Both the position numbers and the translations under genes were made by a program. Below are positions 29,549-38,794 of a DNA stretch of 64,000 bases, piece by piece. The notes below the pieces were generated by a model. The model saw only the letters and a list, made by a program, of their open reading frames with translations, did no database searches and had not been told where the DNA came from. The first letter of the stretch is position 1. Each line of letters opens with the position of its first letter. Source of the DNA: Prevotella sp. (lineage in GTDB: Bacteria > Bacteroidota > Bacteroidia > Bacteroidales > Bacteroidaceae); the NCBI GenBank assembly GCA_016285055.1, contig JAEEPZ010000005.1, forward strand, positions 1 to 64,000, read 5' to 3'.

Positions 29549-29600
29549 TATCTATTTCCATCAGCACAGTACGACAAAATCCAAACCCTTGACGTCGGCA

Positions 29601-30521
29601 TCAGCTGCCAATATATAGGCAGATCATGCCCAGCAGCACCAGCGCCAGGTCGATGGCCTTGGCCTGCAGATTCTTCTCGTGGAAGAAGAGAGCGCCGCAG
29701 ATGAAGCTGACGACGACGGAGCCGCGGCGTATCATCGACACAATGCTGATCATGGCTGTGGGCAGCGACAGAGAGTAGAAATAAAGGAAATCGGCTGTGG
29801 AGAGGAAGAGGCTGATGCCCAGAATGGCCCAGTCCCAGCGGAACGGCGTGGTGTGCCTGCGCTTGGGCCACCACAACAGCAGGAGCATAACAAGCATCAT
29901 CACACACTGATAGAGGTTATACCACGACTGCACCATCATGCGGTCGAGCCCCACCCCCCCCTCGCTCTGCGGCGCCATGAGGTACTTGTCGTAAAGGCCG
30001 CTCAAGGCGCCGAGCAACGCCGCACCCACAATCATATAGATCCAGCGGTCGTGCTTGAAGTCAATGCCCTCCTTGCGTCCGCTGCGACTGAGCAGGAAGA
30101 ACGAGGCCACGGCCAGCAGCACACCCGCCCACTGCCACAGGTTGAGACGCTCGCCAAACAGCAGCAGGGCGCCGACAAGCACCATGACGGGCCGAGTGGC
30201 ATTGATGGGGCCAACGATGGTCAGCGGCAGGTGCTTCATGCCGAAGTAGCCCAGCACCCAACTGCTGAGTACGATGAGCGCCTTGCACACGATGTAGCGA
30301 TGTTCGTGCCATGTGCCCTGGGCTACATGAAAGATTGAATCGTCTGCAAGCAAACCGTTGTGACTAAGAATGATAAACGGTACAAAGATGAGCGACGAGA
30401 ACAGCGTATTAAGGAAGAGAACAGGCAGGACGGCGTTATCCCTTAATGACTTCTTCTTCAGCGAGTCGTAGATGCCGAGGAAGGCTGCGGAAAGAAATGC
30501 TAATATCAGCCACATAATCAT
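29601..30521 (-). CDS. EamA/DMT family membrane transporter
   Basis: The ~306-aa protein has ten predicted membrane helices in two five-helix EamA repeats (the first with LNLWQWAGVLLAVASFFLL, the second with LPTAMISIVSMIRRGSVVV). The family moves metabolites or drugs, and substrate cannot be assigned. The start MIMWLILAF at 30521 is chosen because an upstream ATG overlaps the -7 box; MWLIL at 30515 is also possible. It is divergent from kdgK. Confidence 0.85.
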   Translation of the reverse strand: MIMWLILAFLSAAFLGIYDSLKKKSLRDNAVLPVLFLNTLFSSLIFVPFIILSHNGLLADDSIFHVAQGTWHEHRYIVCKALIVLSSWVLGYFGMKHLPLTIVGPINATRPVMVLVGALLLFGERLNLWQWAGVLLAVASFFLLSRSGRKEGIDFKHDRWIYMIVGAALLGALSGLYDKYLMAPQSEGGVGLDRMMVQSWYNLYQCVMMLVMLLLLWWPKRRHTTPFRWDWAILGISLFLSTADFLYFYSLSLPTAMISIVSMIRRGSVVVSFICGALFFHEKNLQAKAIDLALVLLGMICLYIGS

Positions 30522-30534
30522 TTCAAATTGGGTG

Positions 30535-30542
30535 CAAAGGTA
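30535..30542 (-). promoter_or_regulatory. Promoter -7 box for the DMT transporter gene
   Basis: TACCTTTG on the minus strand, 14 bp before the start codon, back to back with the kdgK promoter. Confidence 0.6.
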
Positions 30543-30591
30543 CAAATAAAAAACAAGAAAAACAGAAAAGAAAAGATTTTTGCAAGAAATG

Positions 30592-30622
30592 TTTGCAAGC
30601 TCAGAAAAAATTCGTACTTTTG
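30592..30622 (+). promoter_or_regulatory. Promoter for kdgK
   Basis: TTTG (30592-30595), a 19-bp spacer, TACTTTTG (30615-30622). Consensus match, 58 bp before the ATG. Confidence 0.78.
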
Positions 30623-30679
30623 TGGCTGATTATAAATATGTATCATACATAATCTATAAAAACAAACAAAAAAACGACA

Positions 30680-31702
30680 ATGGCAAAAATTGTAACATTG
30701 GGCGAGATTATGCTTCGCCTGTCGCCTCAGGGCAACGACCGTTTCATTCAGAGTGAATCATTCCGCATCATCCCCGGCGGTGGCGAGGCCAATGTGGCCA
30801 TCTCAGTAGCCAACTACGGACATGAGGCCTACTTCGTCTCGAAGCTGCCGAAGCACGAGATTGGCCAGATAGCCGTCAACGCTCTGCGCCGCTATGGTGT
30901 CAGCACTGAGTTTGTGGCCCGTGGCGGCGACCGCGTGGGCCTGTACTACGCTGAGACAGGTGCCTCCATGCGCCCCTCGAAGGTCATCTACGACCGTGCT
31001 CACAGCAGCATCGCCGAGGCAGTGCCCGAGGACTTCGACTTCGACAAGATCATGGAGGGCGCACAGTGGTTCCACTGGAGCGGCATCACCCCCGCCATCA
31101 GCGACAAGGCTGCTGAACTGACACGTCTGGCCTGCGAGGCCGCCAAGCGTCACGGCGTTACAGTGTCAGTTGACCTAAACTTCCGCAAGAAGCTGTGGAC
31201 CAGCGAGAAAGCTATCAGCATCATGCGTCCGCTGATGAAGTATGTCGACGTGTGCATCGGCAATGAAGAGGACGCTGAGCTGTGCCTCGGTTTCAAGCCC
31301 GATGCCGATGTGGAAGGCGGACAGACCGATGCCAGCGGCTACGAGGGCATCTTCAAGCAGATGATGGCAGAGTTCGGCTTCAAATATGTCGTCAGCACCC
31401 TGCGCGAGAGCTACAGCGCCACGTTCAACGGCTGGAAGGCGCTCATCTATGACGGCAAGGAGTTCTACCAGTCAAAGCGCTACGAGATCAATCCCATCAT
31501 CGACCGCGTGGGCGGCGGCGACTCGTTCTCCGGCGGCCTTATCCACGGTCTGCTGACCAAGGCTACACAGGGTGAGGCCCTCGAGTTCGCAGTGGCTGCC
31601 AGCGCCCTGAAGCACACCATCAACGGCGACTTCAACCTAGTCACTGTTGAGGAAGTGGAGGCTTTGGCAGGCGGCAATGCTAATGGACGAGTGCAGCGTT
31701 GA
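30680..31702 (+). CDS. kdgK: 2-dehydro-3-deoxygluconokinase (PfkB family)
   Basis: KdgK phosphorylates KDG to KDPG in uronate/pectin breakdown. The 340-aa PfkB kinase shows GGGEANVAISVANYG near residue 35 and the second signature VGGGDSFSGGLIHG with the catalytic Asp near 273. The assignment as KDG kinase rests on the eda gene 103 bp downstream, which supplies the next enzyme. The gap between them is filled with CGTTATAACG-type palindromes. Confidence 0.9.
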   Translation: MAKIVTLGEIMLRLSPQGNDRFIQSESFRIIPGGGEANVAISVANYGHEAYFVSKLPKHEIGQIAVNALRRYGVSTEFVARGGDRVGLYYAETGASMRPSKVIYDRAHSSIAEAVPEDFDFDKIMEGAQWFHWSGITPAISDKAAELTRLACEAAKRHGVTVSVDLNFRKKLWTSEKAISIMRPLMKYVDVCIGNEEDAELCLGFKPDADVEGGQTDASGYEGIFKQMMAEFGFKYVVSTLRESYSATFNGWKALIYDGKEFYQSKRYEINPIIDRVGGGDSFSGGLIHGLLTKATQGEALEFAVAASALKHTINGDFNLVTVEEVEALAGGNANGRVQR

Positions 31703-31795
31703 TTCGTTATCACGGTAAATCGTTATTTCGTTATCACGTTAAACTGTTATTTCGTTATAACGTTATTACGCGATAACGTTATAACGACAAAAAAA
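31703..31795. repeat. CGTTATAACG palindrome cluster between kdgK and eda
   Basis: Repeated TCGTTAT, ATCACG and CGTTATAACG words fill the spacer, with at least two perfect 10-bp palindromes at its 3' end. The same word cluster occurs at 35718-35757 before the response regulator gene. Confidence 0.75.
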
Positions 31796-31805
31796 TCAAA
31801 GAAAG

Positions 31806-32474
31806 ATGGCAAAATTCGATAAAATCGCAGTGTTAAAGAAGATTGGTGACACCGGCATGGTGCCCGTCTTCTATCACAAGGACTTAGAGACCTGCAAGAA
31901 TGTGGTGAAAGCCTGCTACGAAGGCGGCGTGCGCGCATTCGAGTTTACTAACCGCGGCGACTTCGCTCACGAGATTTTCGGCGAGCTGGTGAAATGGGCC
32001 GACAAGGAGTGCCCTGAGCTGGCACTGGGCGTGGGCAGCGTCGTCGATGCCCCCACAGCATCGCTCTACATCCAGCTGGGTGCCTGCTTCGTGGTGGGCC
32101 CGCTGTTCAACCCCGACATCGCCCCCGTCTGCAACCGTCGCCTCATCCCTTACTGCCCCGGCTGCATGACTGTCAGCGAGATAGGCAAGGCACAGGAGCT
32201 GGGATGCGACCTGACAAAGGTGTTCCCCGGCGACGTCGTTGGGCCGAACATGGTAAAGGGTCTGAAGGCTCCGATGCCCTGGTCGAAGATCATGGTGACG
32301 GGTGGCGTGGCTCCCGAGGAAGAGAACCTCACCAAGTGGTTCAAAGCCGGCGTCTTCTGCGTGGGCATGGGCTCGAAGCTCTTCCCCAGCGACAAGGTGA
32401 AGGCTGGCGACTGGCAGTATGTCACCGACAAGTGCAAGGAGGCACTTGGATATGTGGCTAAGGCTCGCGCTTAG
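31806..32474 (+). CDS. eda: 2-keto-3-deoxy-6-phosphogluconate aldolase
   Basis: Eda splits KDPG into pyruvate and glyceraldehyde 3-phosphate. The 222-aa class I aldolase has [30 protein letters not shown] and [25 protein letters not shown], where a Lys is expected to form the Schiff base, then [13 protein letters not shown]. With kdgK it completes the lower uronate pathway. Its 3' end overlaps the start of the sensor-kinase gene by 23 bp, so the two are translationally linked. Confidence 0.93.
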   Translation: MAKFDKIAVLKKIGDTGMVPVFYHKDLETCKNVVKACYEGGVRAFEFTNRGDFAHEIFGELVKWADKECPELALGVGSVVDAPTASLYIQLGACFVVGPLFNPDIAPVCNRRLIPYCPGCMTVSEIGKAQELGCDLTKVFPGDVVGPNMVKGLKAPMPWSKIMVTGGVAPEEENLTKWFKAGVFCVGMGSKLFPSDKVKAGDWQYVTDKCKEALGYVAKARA

Positions 32475-35400
32475 GCTGCTCGCCCCACTATTTCTTCTTT
32501 CAGCTTGTTCGCCGACGGATAGGCAAGCGGCGGACAAGCTGAATTCTCTTTCTTACGCCTATCACTATTGCTCGCTCGACTCCACAGAGCACTACGCCCA
32601 GCAGGCGTTGCGTATGTCGGCATCTTATGACGACGGAAAGGCCGAGGCCCTCAACAATCTGGCTTTTGTCTGCATTGCCCAGATGCGCTACGAAGAAGCA
32701 GAACAGCTGCTGAATGAAATCCCCGACATCACCGACAACCAGATAGAACTGCTGGTGAGCTATATCCAGCAGATGCGCCTTTGCCAGCGCAGGTCACACA
32801 ACCGAGACTTCTACGACTACCGGGAGCTGGCCAACAACGCCCTGCGACGCATCAACGAAGACCGGGCCACACTCGACGAGCGACAGACAGCACGCATCGT
32901 TTACGCCGAGAGCGAGATGGCCATCGTCACCTCCACCTATTATTATTATGTAGGACTGGAGCGCCAGGCATCGCAGGCCCTGGAGAGGATGCCCGCAGAA
33001 CTGGAGCGCGACACGGCACAGTATCTCAACTACCTCTACAACGTAGGTGCCGGAGGCATCATCACTCAGGGCACACAGGAACAGATCAACCAAGCGGAGT
33101 TCGACTATCTGATGCGCTGTTTCCTCTGGTCGCAGCAGAGCAACATCATCTATTTCGCAGCCAACTCCTTAGAGGCTCTGGCCGAGCACCTGATGGTGGA
33201 CGAATACCGTGAACAGCTGGTGGCCGACAACCTGCCCGCCATGAAGTTCTTGGCAGAGCCGAGCGGCATGGCCGGGCGCATCGACAACGTGACTTACGAC
33301 TCGCTGGCGCTTTATCTTGCTCAAGTGTCACTCAACATCTTCACCGACTACGGCGATGTCTACCAGATAGCCGGCGCCCACCGCACACTGGCCTCCTGCT
33401 ATCTGGCACACAATGACTACGGCCATGCACTGGAACACCTGCACTTGGCACTGAGCGACACCATCATCAACCAGGCACCCGACCTCGTGGCCAGTATTCA
33501 CGAACAGCTCAGCGTGGCCTATGCTGCCATCGACGACAAACAGCACAGTGACCAGCACCGTAACATCTATCTCGACCTGCAAGAGCAAACCCGACAAGAC
33601 CGCTCCTTAGAGGCCCGGGCGGGACAGCTGGAACAGGCCTCACAACAGCTCACCATACTCATCTGGGCCGTCGTGGCCGTCATCGTATTGCTGATACTGC
33701 TGCTGGCCATCTTCTTCCTGCGTCACCGCCACCGCACTGCCCACAAGGAAGAGCTGGCGATGCAACAGCAGGAGGACGAGCTGAACGAACAGTTGGCCAT
33801 GGCCCGTCTGCGTGTGGAGAAGGGCGAGCGCCTGGCGCTGGAACAGCGTGCCCGTGTGTCGTTGGTGAATGGCATCACGCCGCTCATCGACCGCATCATC
33901 CACGAAGTGAGCCGCTTGCAGCAAGACCCTACGCAAGAGCGGCTGGACTATATCTCAGAACTCACCGACAACATCAACGAGCAGACGCAGGTGCTCACCC
34001 ACTGGATTCAACTGCGGCAAGGCGAGCTGAGCCTGCACATCGAGACCTTTGCACTGCAGCCTCTCTTCGACATTGTGGCCATGGGGCGCCGCAGCTTTGC
34101 CATGAAAGGCATTGACCTGCGAGTGGAACCCACAGCGGCCAAGGTGAAGGCCGACAAAGTGCTCACGCTGTTCATGCTGAACACCTTGGCCGACAACGCA
34201 CGGAAATTCACACAGCAGGGCGGCAGCGTCAGCATCAGTGCCATAGAGGGCGACAACTACGTCGAACTCTCCGTCAACGACACCGGCATCGGCATGACGG
34301 AGGAACAGCTGGCTCATGTCTTCGACCGTAAGACCATAGTGGAGGACAAATCACAAATCACCAATCTCACATCTCAATCCTCGCATGGGTTCGGACTGCT
34401 CAACTGTAAGGGCATCATTGAGAAATATCGCAAGCTGAGCCAGATATTCAGCGTCTGTCAGCTGTCGGCCGAGAGCCGTAAGGGCGAGGGCAGCCGTTTC
34501 TTCTTCCGTCTTCCCAAGGGTGTGACAAGGGCCGTCATTGTCCTGCTGATGGCAACAGGGCTCAGTTCGCAAGCGCGTCCTAAAACCCCCACTGAAGCCT
34601 CTCCCTACCTCTCTGCGGCCAGCGCCTTTGCCGACTCGGCCTATTTCTCCAACGTCAACGGCACTTATTGGCGCACCATCCATTTCTCTGACTCCTGTCG
34701 CCGCTATCTCAACACTTATTACCGTCAGCAGCGGCCCAACGGCAACGACACGCTCTGTCTGCTCGGCGATGCGTCGCTGACTCCTCCTGAGATTATCTGG
34801 CTGCACGACAGTCTGAGGCTCAACTACGACATTTTGCTGACCATACGCAATGAGAATGCCGTGGCAGCGCTGGCCCTGCACCAATGGCAGCTCTACCACT
34901 ACAACAACCGCATCTACACACTGCTTTTCAAGGAGTTGTCGGCCGACGCCTCGCTCGACGACTATTGCCGCAAGATGCAGCAATCGCAGGCCAACAAACA
35001 GGTGGCCATCATCCTGCTCGTCCTGCTGTTCCTCGTCATCCTCATGGCTGTCGCCTGGCAGGTGATGGCGGCCCTTGGCAAGGCGGCAAGGCGGCAGCAG
35101 GAACAGCAGGAACAGATGGAGCTGACCCATGACGAGATAGCCCGCACAGAACAGGAGGAGGCGGCACTGCATGTGAGCAACGCCGTGATGGACAACTGCC
35201 TCTCAGCCTTGAAACACGAGACGATGTACTATCCCAGCCGCATCAGGCAGCTCATCGACAGCAGCCACACAGAGGCACTGCCCGAGGTGGTGGCCTATTA
35301 TCGTGAGCTTTACGGACTGCTCAGCCTGCAAGCTACACGACAGACGGAACATGCACGGCTGCACCTGCGCCGTCTGCCCCATGACATCTTGGGCGATACC

Positions 35401-35721
35401 GTCCTCGTAGACTATCTCTTCGAGCTGTTGCGCAAACAGTCAGGACAGAAGAAGCTGGACGTCAGCTACACGCCACGGCCGGACGGAAAGTACGTGGAAT
35501 GTAGCGTACCCATGCCGTCGCTGCGGCTCGATGAGCATCAGGTCGCCACGCTCTTCACGGCCTCGGCGGTGGAGAACATCCCTTACCTGCTGTGCCGACA
35601 GATAGTGCGCGATCATGGTGAAGCCACCAACCGGCGAGGCTGCGCCATCAGGGCCGAAGTGTCAGCTAGCGGCAGCGCCACCATCGTCGTCACCCTGCCG
35701 AGAATAAACAAGCCGTTATAA
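32452..35721 (+). CDS. Two-headed sensor histidine kinase (TPR lipoprotein sensor; DUF5112/DUF5113 type)
   Basis: The ~1089-aa protein starts with signal/lipobox [12 protein letters not shown], then TPR-like helices (about 30-370). A membrane helix follows (about 400-423, [20 protein letters not shown]), then a kinase core with N-box [26 protein letters not shown] and [16 protein letters not shown] second membrane helix ([12 protein letters not shown]), an outside domain (about 705-855) and a third helix ([17 protein letters not shown]) come next, and then a second dimerisation/ATPase-like part with a likely H-box ([14 protein letters not shown]). The ATP site of the second part looks degenerate. 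Insert-like NLTSQSS sits near residue 640. The cognate regulator gene lies 48 bp downstream. Confidence 0.82.
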   Translation: MWLRLALRLLAPLFLLSACSPTDRQAADKLNSLSYAYHYCSLDSTEHYAQQALRMSASYDDGKAEALNNLAFVCIAQMRYEEAEQLLNEIPDITDNQIELLVSYIQQMRLCQRRSHNRDFYDYRELANNALRRINEDRATLDERQTARIVYAESEMAIVTSTYYYYVGLERQASQALERMPAELERDTAQYLNYLYNVGAGGIITQGTQEQINQAEFDYLMRCFLWSQQSNIIYFAANSLEALAEHLMVDEYREQLVADNLPAMKFLAEPSGMAGRIDNVTYDSLALYLAQVSLNIFTDYGDVYQIAGAHRTLASCYLAHNDYGHALEHLHLALSDTIINQAPDLVASIHEQLSVAYAAIDDKQHSDQHRNIYLDLQEQTRQDRSLEARAGQLEQASQQLTILIWAVVAVIVLLILLLAIFFLRHRHRTAHKEELAMQQQEDELNEQLAMARLRVEKGERLALEQRARVSLVNGITPLIDRIIHEVSRLQQDPTQERLDYISELTDNINEQTQVLTHWIQLRQGELSLHIETFALQPLFDIVAMGRRSFAMKGIDLRVEPTAAKVKADKVLTLFMLNTLADNARKFTQQGGSVSISAIEGDNYVELSVNDTGIGMTEEQLAHVFDRKTIVEDKSQITNLTSQSSHGFGLLNCKGIIEKYRKLSQIFSVCQLSAESRKGEGSRFFFRLPKGVTRAVIVLLMATGLSSQARPKTPTEASPYLSAASAFADSAYFSNVNGTYWRTIHFSDSCRRYLNTYYRQQRPNGNDTLCLLGDASLTPPEIIWLHDSLRLNYDILLTIRNENAVAALALHQWQLYHYNNRIYTLLFKELSADASLDDYCRKMQQSQANKQVAIILLVLLFLVILMAVAWQVMAALGKAARRQQEQQEQMELTHDEIARTEQEEAALHVSNAVMDNCLSALKHETMYYPSRIRQLIDSSHTEALPEVVAYYRELYGLLSLQATRQTEHARLHLRRLPHDILGDTVLVDYLFELLRKQSGQKKLDVSYTPRPDGKYVECSVPMPSLRLDEHQVATLFTASAVENIPYLLCRQIVRDHGEATNRRGCAIRAEVSASGSATIVVTLPRINKPL

Positions 35722-35757
35722 CATCATAACGTTATAACGTTATAACGTAATAACGAA
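35718..35757. repeat. CGTTATAACG palindrome cluster before the response regulator gene
   Basis: Tandem AACGTTATAACGTTATAACG-type palindromes lie between the kinase stop and the regulator start, of the same family as 31703-31795. Confidence 0.75.
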
Positions 35758-35769
35758 AAAAAGATAATA

Positions 35770-36495
35770 ATGAACAATATGGAACCATTTAAAATCATCA
35801 TCGTAGAGGACGTGCCCTTAGAGCTGAAGGGCACGCAAGGCATCATCCGCAACGACATACCCGAAGCGGAAATCATAGGAACCGCCGACAATGAGACTGC
35901 CTACTGGCGGCTTATCAAGCAGCAGCAGCCTGACCTGCTCCTGCTCGACCTCGGCCTTGGCGGCTCCACCACCGTGGGTGTGGAGATATGCCGCCAGACT
36001 AAAGAAATGTACCCGCAGGTGCGCGTACTTATATTTACGGGCGAGATCCTGAACGAGAAACTGTGGGTGGACGTGCTCGATGCCGGCGCCGACGGCATCA
36101 TCCTGAAGACGGGCGAACTGCTCACCCGTGGCGACGTGCTGGCAGTGATGTCGGGCAAGCAGTTGGTGTTCAACGAGCCTATCCTCAAGAGAATCGTCGA
36201 CACGTTCAAGCGCACCGTGGGGTCGCAGCTGGCCAAGCAGGAGGCACTGGTCAACTACGAGATTGACGAGTACGACGAGCGTTTCCTGCGCCATCTCGCC
36301 CTTGGCTACACGAAAGACCAGATCACACAGCTGCGTGGTATGCCCTTCGGTGTCAAGAGTCTGGAGAAACGGCAGAACGAACTGGTGCAGAAGCTCTTTC
36401 CCGACGGTCGCAGTGTCAACGCCACGCGACTGGTGGTGAGAGCCTTGGAGCTGCACATCCTCGACCTCGACAATCTCGAGCCTGATGACGAGTAA
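35770..36495 (+). CDS. Response regulator with C-terminal LuxR-like DNA-binding domain
   Basis: The 241-aa protein has a receiver domain at ~5-130 with IIIVEDVPLE (acidic pocket), the phospho-acceptor Asp in PDLLLLDLGLGG, LIFTGE (Thr) and IILKTGE (Lys). The C-terminal ~60 residues form a helix-turn-helix (FLRHLALGYTKDQITQLRG ... VKSLEKRQNELVQKL). It is the partner of the upstream kinase. The kinase's link to kdgK-eda suggests, but does not prove, control of sugar-acid use or of the response to it. It overlaps the next gene by 11 bp. Confidence 0.88.
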   Translation: MNNMEPFKIIIVEDVPLELKGTQGIIRNDIPEAEIIGTADNETAYWRLIKQQQPDLLLLDLGLGGSTTVGVEICRQTKEMYPQVRVLIFTGEILNEKLWVDVLDAGADGIILKTGELLTRGDVLAVMSGKQLVFNEPILKRIVDTFKRTVGSQLAKQEALVNYEIDEYDERFLRHLALGYTKDQITQLRGMPFGVKSLEKRQNELVQKLFPDGRSVNATRLVVRALELHILDLDNLEPDDE

Positions 36496-37078
36496 ACGAC
36501 TGATAGGCTATCTGGCCGTCGTGCTGCTGCTGGCGCTGGTAGCGCTGGTGCTGCTGTCGTGGCTGCTGTCGGCCACCCAGGGCGGTGCGCGCTCACTGCT
36601 GTCGTCCGAAGGCATCCGCTTCTTCTTCGGCGGCTTTGTCGACATGCTGCGCAAGCCCCTTCTGGTGTGGCTGCTGCTGCTGTCGATGGCCTGGGGATGC
36701 CTGCAGATGAGCGGCTTACTGCAGTTCTTCAGCAAGCCGCTCGCACTGCCCCGACGCCGTCAGGCGCTCATCTTTCTCTTTGTGATAACAGCGGTTTATG
36801 CTGGGGTGCTGCTCATCCTGACTTTGACGCCGCAGGCCGTCCTTCTCTCTGCTACCGGCCAGCTGTGGCCATCGCCCTTCAGTCACGCCCTTATTCCTGT
36901 CATTGCTTTTGGCATCATACTGTTGTCGGTGGTCTATGGACTGCTGTCACGCCGTTTCCTTTCCATGGCCGACGTCTGCCAGTCGTTGATTCAGGGCATC
37001 GCCGATGCGGCCCCATTGCTGCTGCTCTATGTCCTCACCATGCAACTCGTCGGAGCCCTCCGCTTCGTCTTCGGCTGA
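36485..37078 (+). CDS. Polytopic membrane protein, possibly a partial AbgT-like transporter
   Basis: The 197-aa protein has about five hydrophobic helices. The C-terminal stretch MADVCQSLIQGIADAAPLLLLY resembles the repeats of AbgT-type transporters, which are usually above 450 aa, so this would be a half-length or partial form. It overlaps the response regulator by 11 bp and is likely the last gene of the kdgK-eda-kinase-regulator unit. I cannot give a substrate. Confidence 0.6.
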   Translation: MTSKRLIGYLAVVLLLALVALVLLSWLLSATQGGARSLLSSEGIRFFFGGFVDMLRKPLLVWLLLLSMAWGCLQMSGLLQFFSKPLALPRRRQALIFLFVITAVYAGVLLILTLTPQAVLLSATGQLWPSPFSHALIPVIAFGIILLSVVYGLLSRRFLSMADVCQSLIQGIADAAPLLLLYVLTMQLVGALRFVFG

Positions 37079-37200
37079 ATCTCGGGAGGGGAGTGCCTCA
37101 CGAAGTCCCTGCGGCGGGCAATGCCCCTAAAAAGGGTGGGGTGAAGTGCCTTGTGGAGCATTGTTAGTCCTGGGGTCAACTGTGATGTTATTACCAAAAT

Positions 37201-37225
37201 AAAAGCCACCCAGTGGGTGACTTTT
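37201..37225. terminator. Hairpin terminator, likely bidirectional
   Basis: AAAAGCCACC / GGGTGACTTTT forms a stem with A-run before and T-run/T-rich after, between the convergent membrane-protein gene and the DUF2442 gene. The interval 37079-37329 also holds a GGGGAGTGCCTCACGAAGTC repeat shared with 19.2 kb. Confidence 0.7.
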
Positions 37226-37329
37226 AAAAACAGAGTTTTATAGGCTCTAAACGAGGAGTATTATCATTGCTCACAGCAGTTAGAATCTCCTCTTTTTTGA
37301 TACTTTCTTCCAATAAACGAGATGGCCGA

Positions 37330-37731
37330 TTACACCGCTATTAATTCCTGGCCTATTTCACGGACCGTATCAAGAATCAGCGTGACCCTTGCTTCGCTCG
37401 CGTTCTTCTTGCCACTGATATACTGTGCCATCAGACTCTGAGAAATACCCAAACGGCGTGCGATAGCAGATACATTCAACTCCGGGTGAGCCATAAAAAC
37501 TTTGTAGAGTTGTGTTGTCTCTCGCTTATCAAAGAACCCTTCAAAACTCAAGTCTTCATCAATGTCCTCCCAATGCAACCCGTACTCATCAGCCTCATAA
37601 TTGGCACGTTGTTCTTTGGTTGCATATCTTAGACGAGGATAGTCACAAAACTTCTCGCACGCCTCACGTCCGTCTGCAGTCCTAATCCAAACCGCATCGT
37701 CAGTCAGCCAAATCTTCTCAATCTTCTCCAT
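37330..37731 (-). CDS. DUF2442 plus helix-turn-helix protein (probable antitoxin-like partner)
   Basis: The 133-aa protein starts MEKIEKIWLTDDAVWI and has a DUF2442-like N-terminus (DGREACEKFCDYPRL, then GLHWEDIDEDLSFEGFF). An XRE-type helix-turn-helix follows at ~85-130 (NVSAIARRLGISQSLMAQYI). Genes of this kind are commonly next to DUF4160 genes, as here (14 bp from the next start), and such pairs are often listed as toxin-antitoxin-like. Function is unproven. Confidence 0.78.
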   Translation of the reverse strand: MEKIEKIWLTDDAVWIRTADGREACEKFCDYPRLRYATKEQRANYEADEYGLHWEDIDEDLSFEGFFDKRETTQLYKVFMAHPELNVSAIARRLGISQSLMAQYISGKKNASEARVTLILDTVREIGQELIAV

Positions 37732-37744
37732 TATTACCCCCTTT

Positions 37745-37993
37745 TTATTTTGCATTATTAAAAAACGTATTCCAATGCTGGGCTATGATCTCTTCGTTGT
37801 CCTCCAAGATTGCCTCTATCATTTTCAGTTCAGACGGTTTGAATCCGTGATTATAAACCAATGAAATGGGCAGGATGTTATATTTCGCCACCGCTCCACC
37901 TTTCTTCACGTGAATATGAATTGGTGTATGGTCATTCCCATAGAACCAAAATCTGAAACCTAATAGCGTAAATACTGTTGGCATATCACTCAA
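37745..37993 (-). CDS. DUF4160 protein (probable toxin-like partner)
   Basis: The 82-aa protein has the family signature: FRFWFYGNDHTPIHIHVKKGG with the HIHV core, then a helical tail (LKMIEAILEDNEEIIAQHWNTFF). It is upstream of the DUF2442/HTH gene in the same direction. Molecular activity is not known to me. Confidence 0.82.
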   Translation of the reverse strand: MSDMPTVFTLLGFRFWFYGNDHTPIHIHVKKGGAVAKYNILPISLVYNHGFKPSELKMIEAILEDNEEIIAQHWNTFFNNAK

Positions 37994-38084
37994 TCATTGC
38001 ATTACAGCTGCAAAGATAGGTAATTATTTTATTACCTCCAAATTTAGGAACTACTTTTTTATTCAATCCATTTTCCATCAACCC

Positions 38085-38400
38085 TCATACATCTTCCGTC
38101 AGGTCATAGAGGTGATAGACGAGGCGTTCAATTTCGGATTCCTACTCAGGTTTCACTTCTTCAATCTTCAGTCCAAGATGATAATGGTCTGAAATGCGCT
38201 TCAGGTCTTCTGCTTTGGTGCTGTTGCTGATGTTGGAGTAGATGTACCAGCCATCACACTCATGTTGCCAGATGCGGCCTGGGACAGGCGGGCGTTTGTC
38301 TTTGCTGACGAGGTTGACTTAATTCGCCTATGCGAGACAATCACCTGTCCCCGATTCCACGAAAGTCATATCAGCACCTCCGCTGAGGCGATACTCTGAT
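38085..38400 (-). pseudogene. Degenerate remnant, possibly the C-terminus of an adenine-methylase/type IIG enzyme
   Basis: The minus strand reads PPVPGRIWQHECDGWYIYSN, then TKAEDLKRISDHYHLGLK, EEVKPE, a TAG, and ESEIERLVYHLYDLTEDV before a stop. The last segment resembles the IDxLVYxLYGLT ending of TaqI-like methylase specificity domains. Stops also interrupt the upstream part. It is too short and broken to be functional, and the family match is tentative. Confidence 0.45.
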
Positions 38401-38643
38401 ACTTGATTGCAAAAGTAAGAAAAGAATCTGAAACGGACAAGAAAACAGACAAAAAAAGGAGAGTTTTTTTTTCATTCTCCTAAAAAGGCTGGCTGTTTGT
38501 TTTCATGGACGAAGCTTCTTGCGATGTGGTTCAAAAAGCGACCAAAAAGTTCGAGCTGTTGCGGTTGAATAACACAAGACATGCCATCCACAGGTTTTTA
38601 GCCTGCTGGCGTTTGTAACTTCTTCTGTTTTAAATTTTTAAAA

Positions 38644-38746
38644 AGTCCGTAATTTTTCTTTACATTTCGGACTGTCAGTCCGAAGCCTTCGGACAACTTG
38701 TCCGAAGCCTTCGGACGGAGTGTCCGAAGCCTTCGGACTTTTTTGG
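38644..38746 (+). repeat. GTCCGAAG hairpin array 4
   Basis: There are three 17-bp hairpins (38678, 38700, 38722) with the same leader as array 1 (AGTCCGTAATTTTTCTTTAC) and the same T-run exit. Confidence 0.85.
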
Positions 38747-38794
38747 GGGAGCCAGACAGAGATGTAAAAAACTGACACGAATAAAAAAACTGGC

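Noticed and set aside
37226..37329. Short minus-strand frame reading RLLEESIKKEEILTAVSNDN after the DUF2442 gene
   Set aside because: It has no start codon and lies out of frame with the preceding gene. It may be a leftover C-terminus, but it is too short to annotate.
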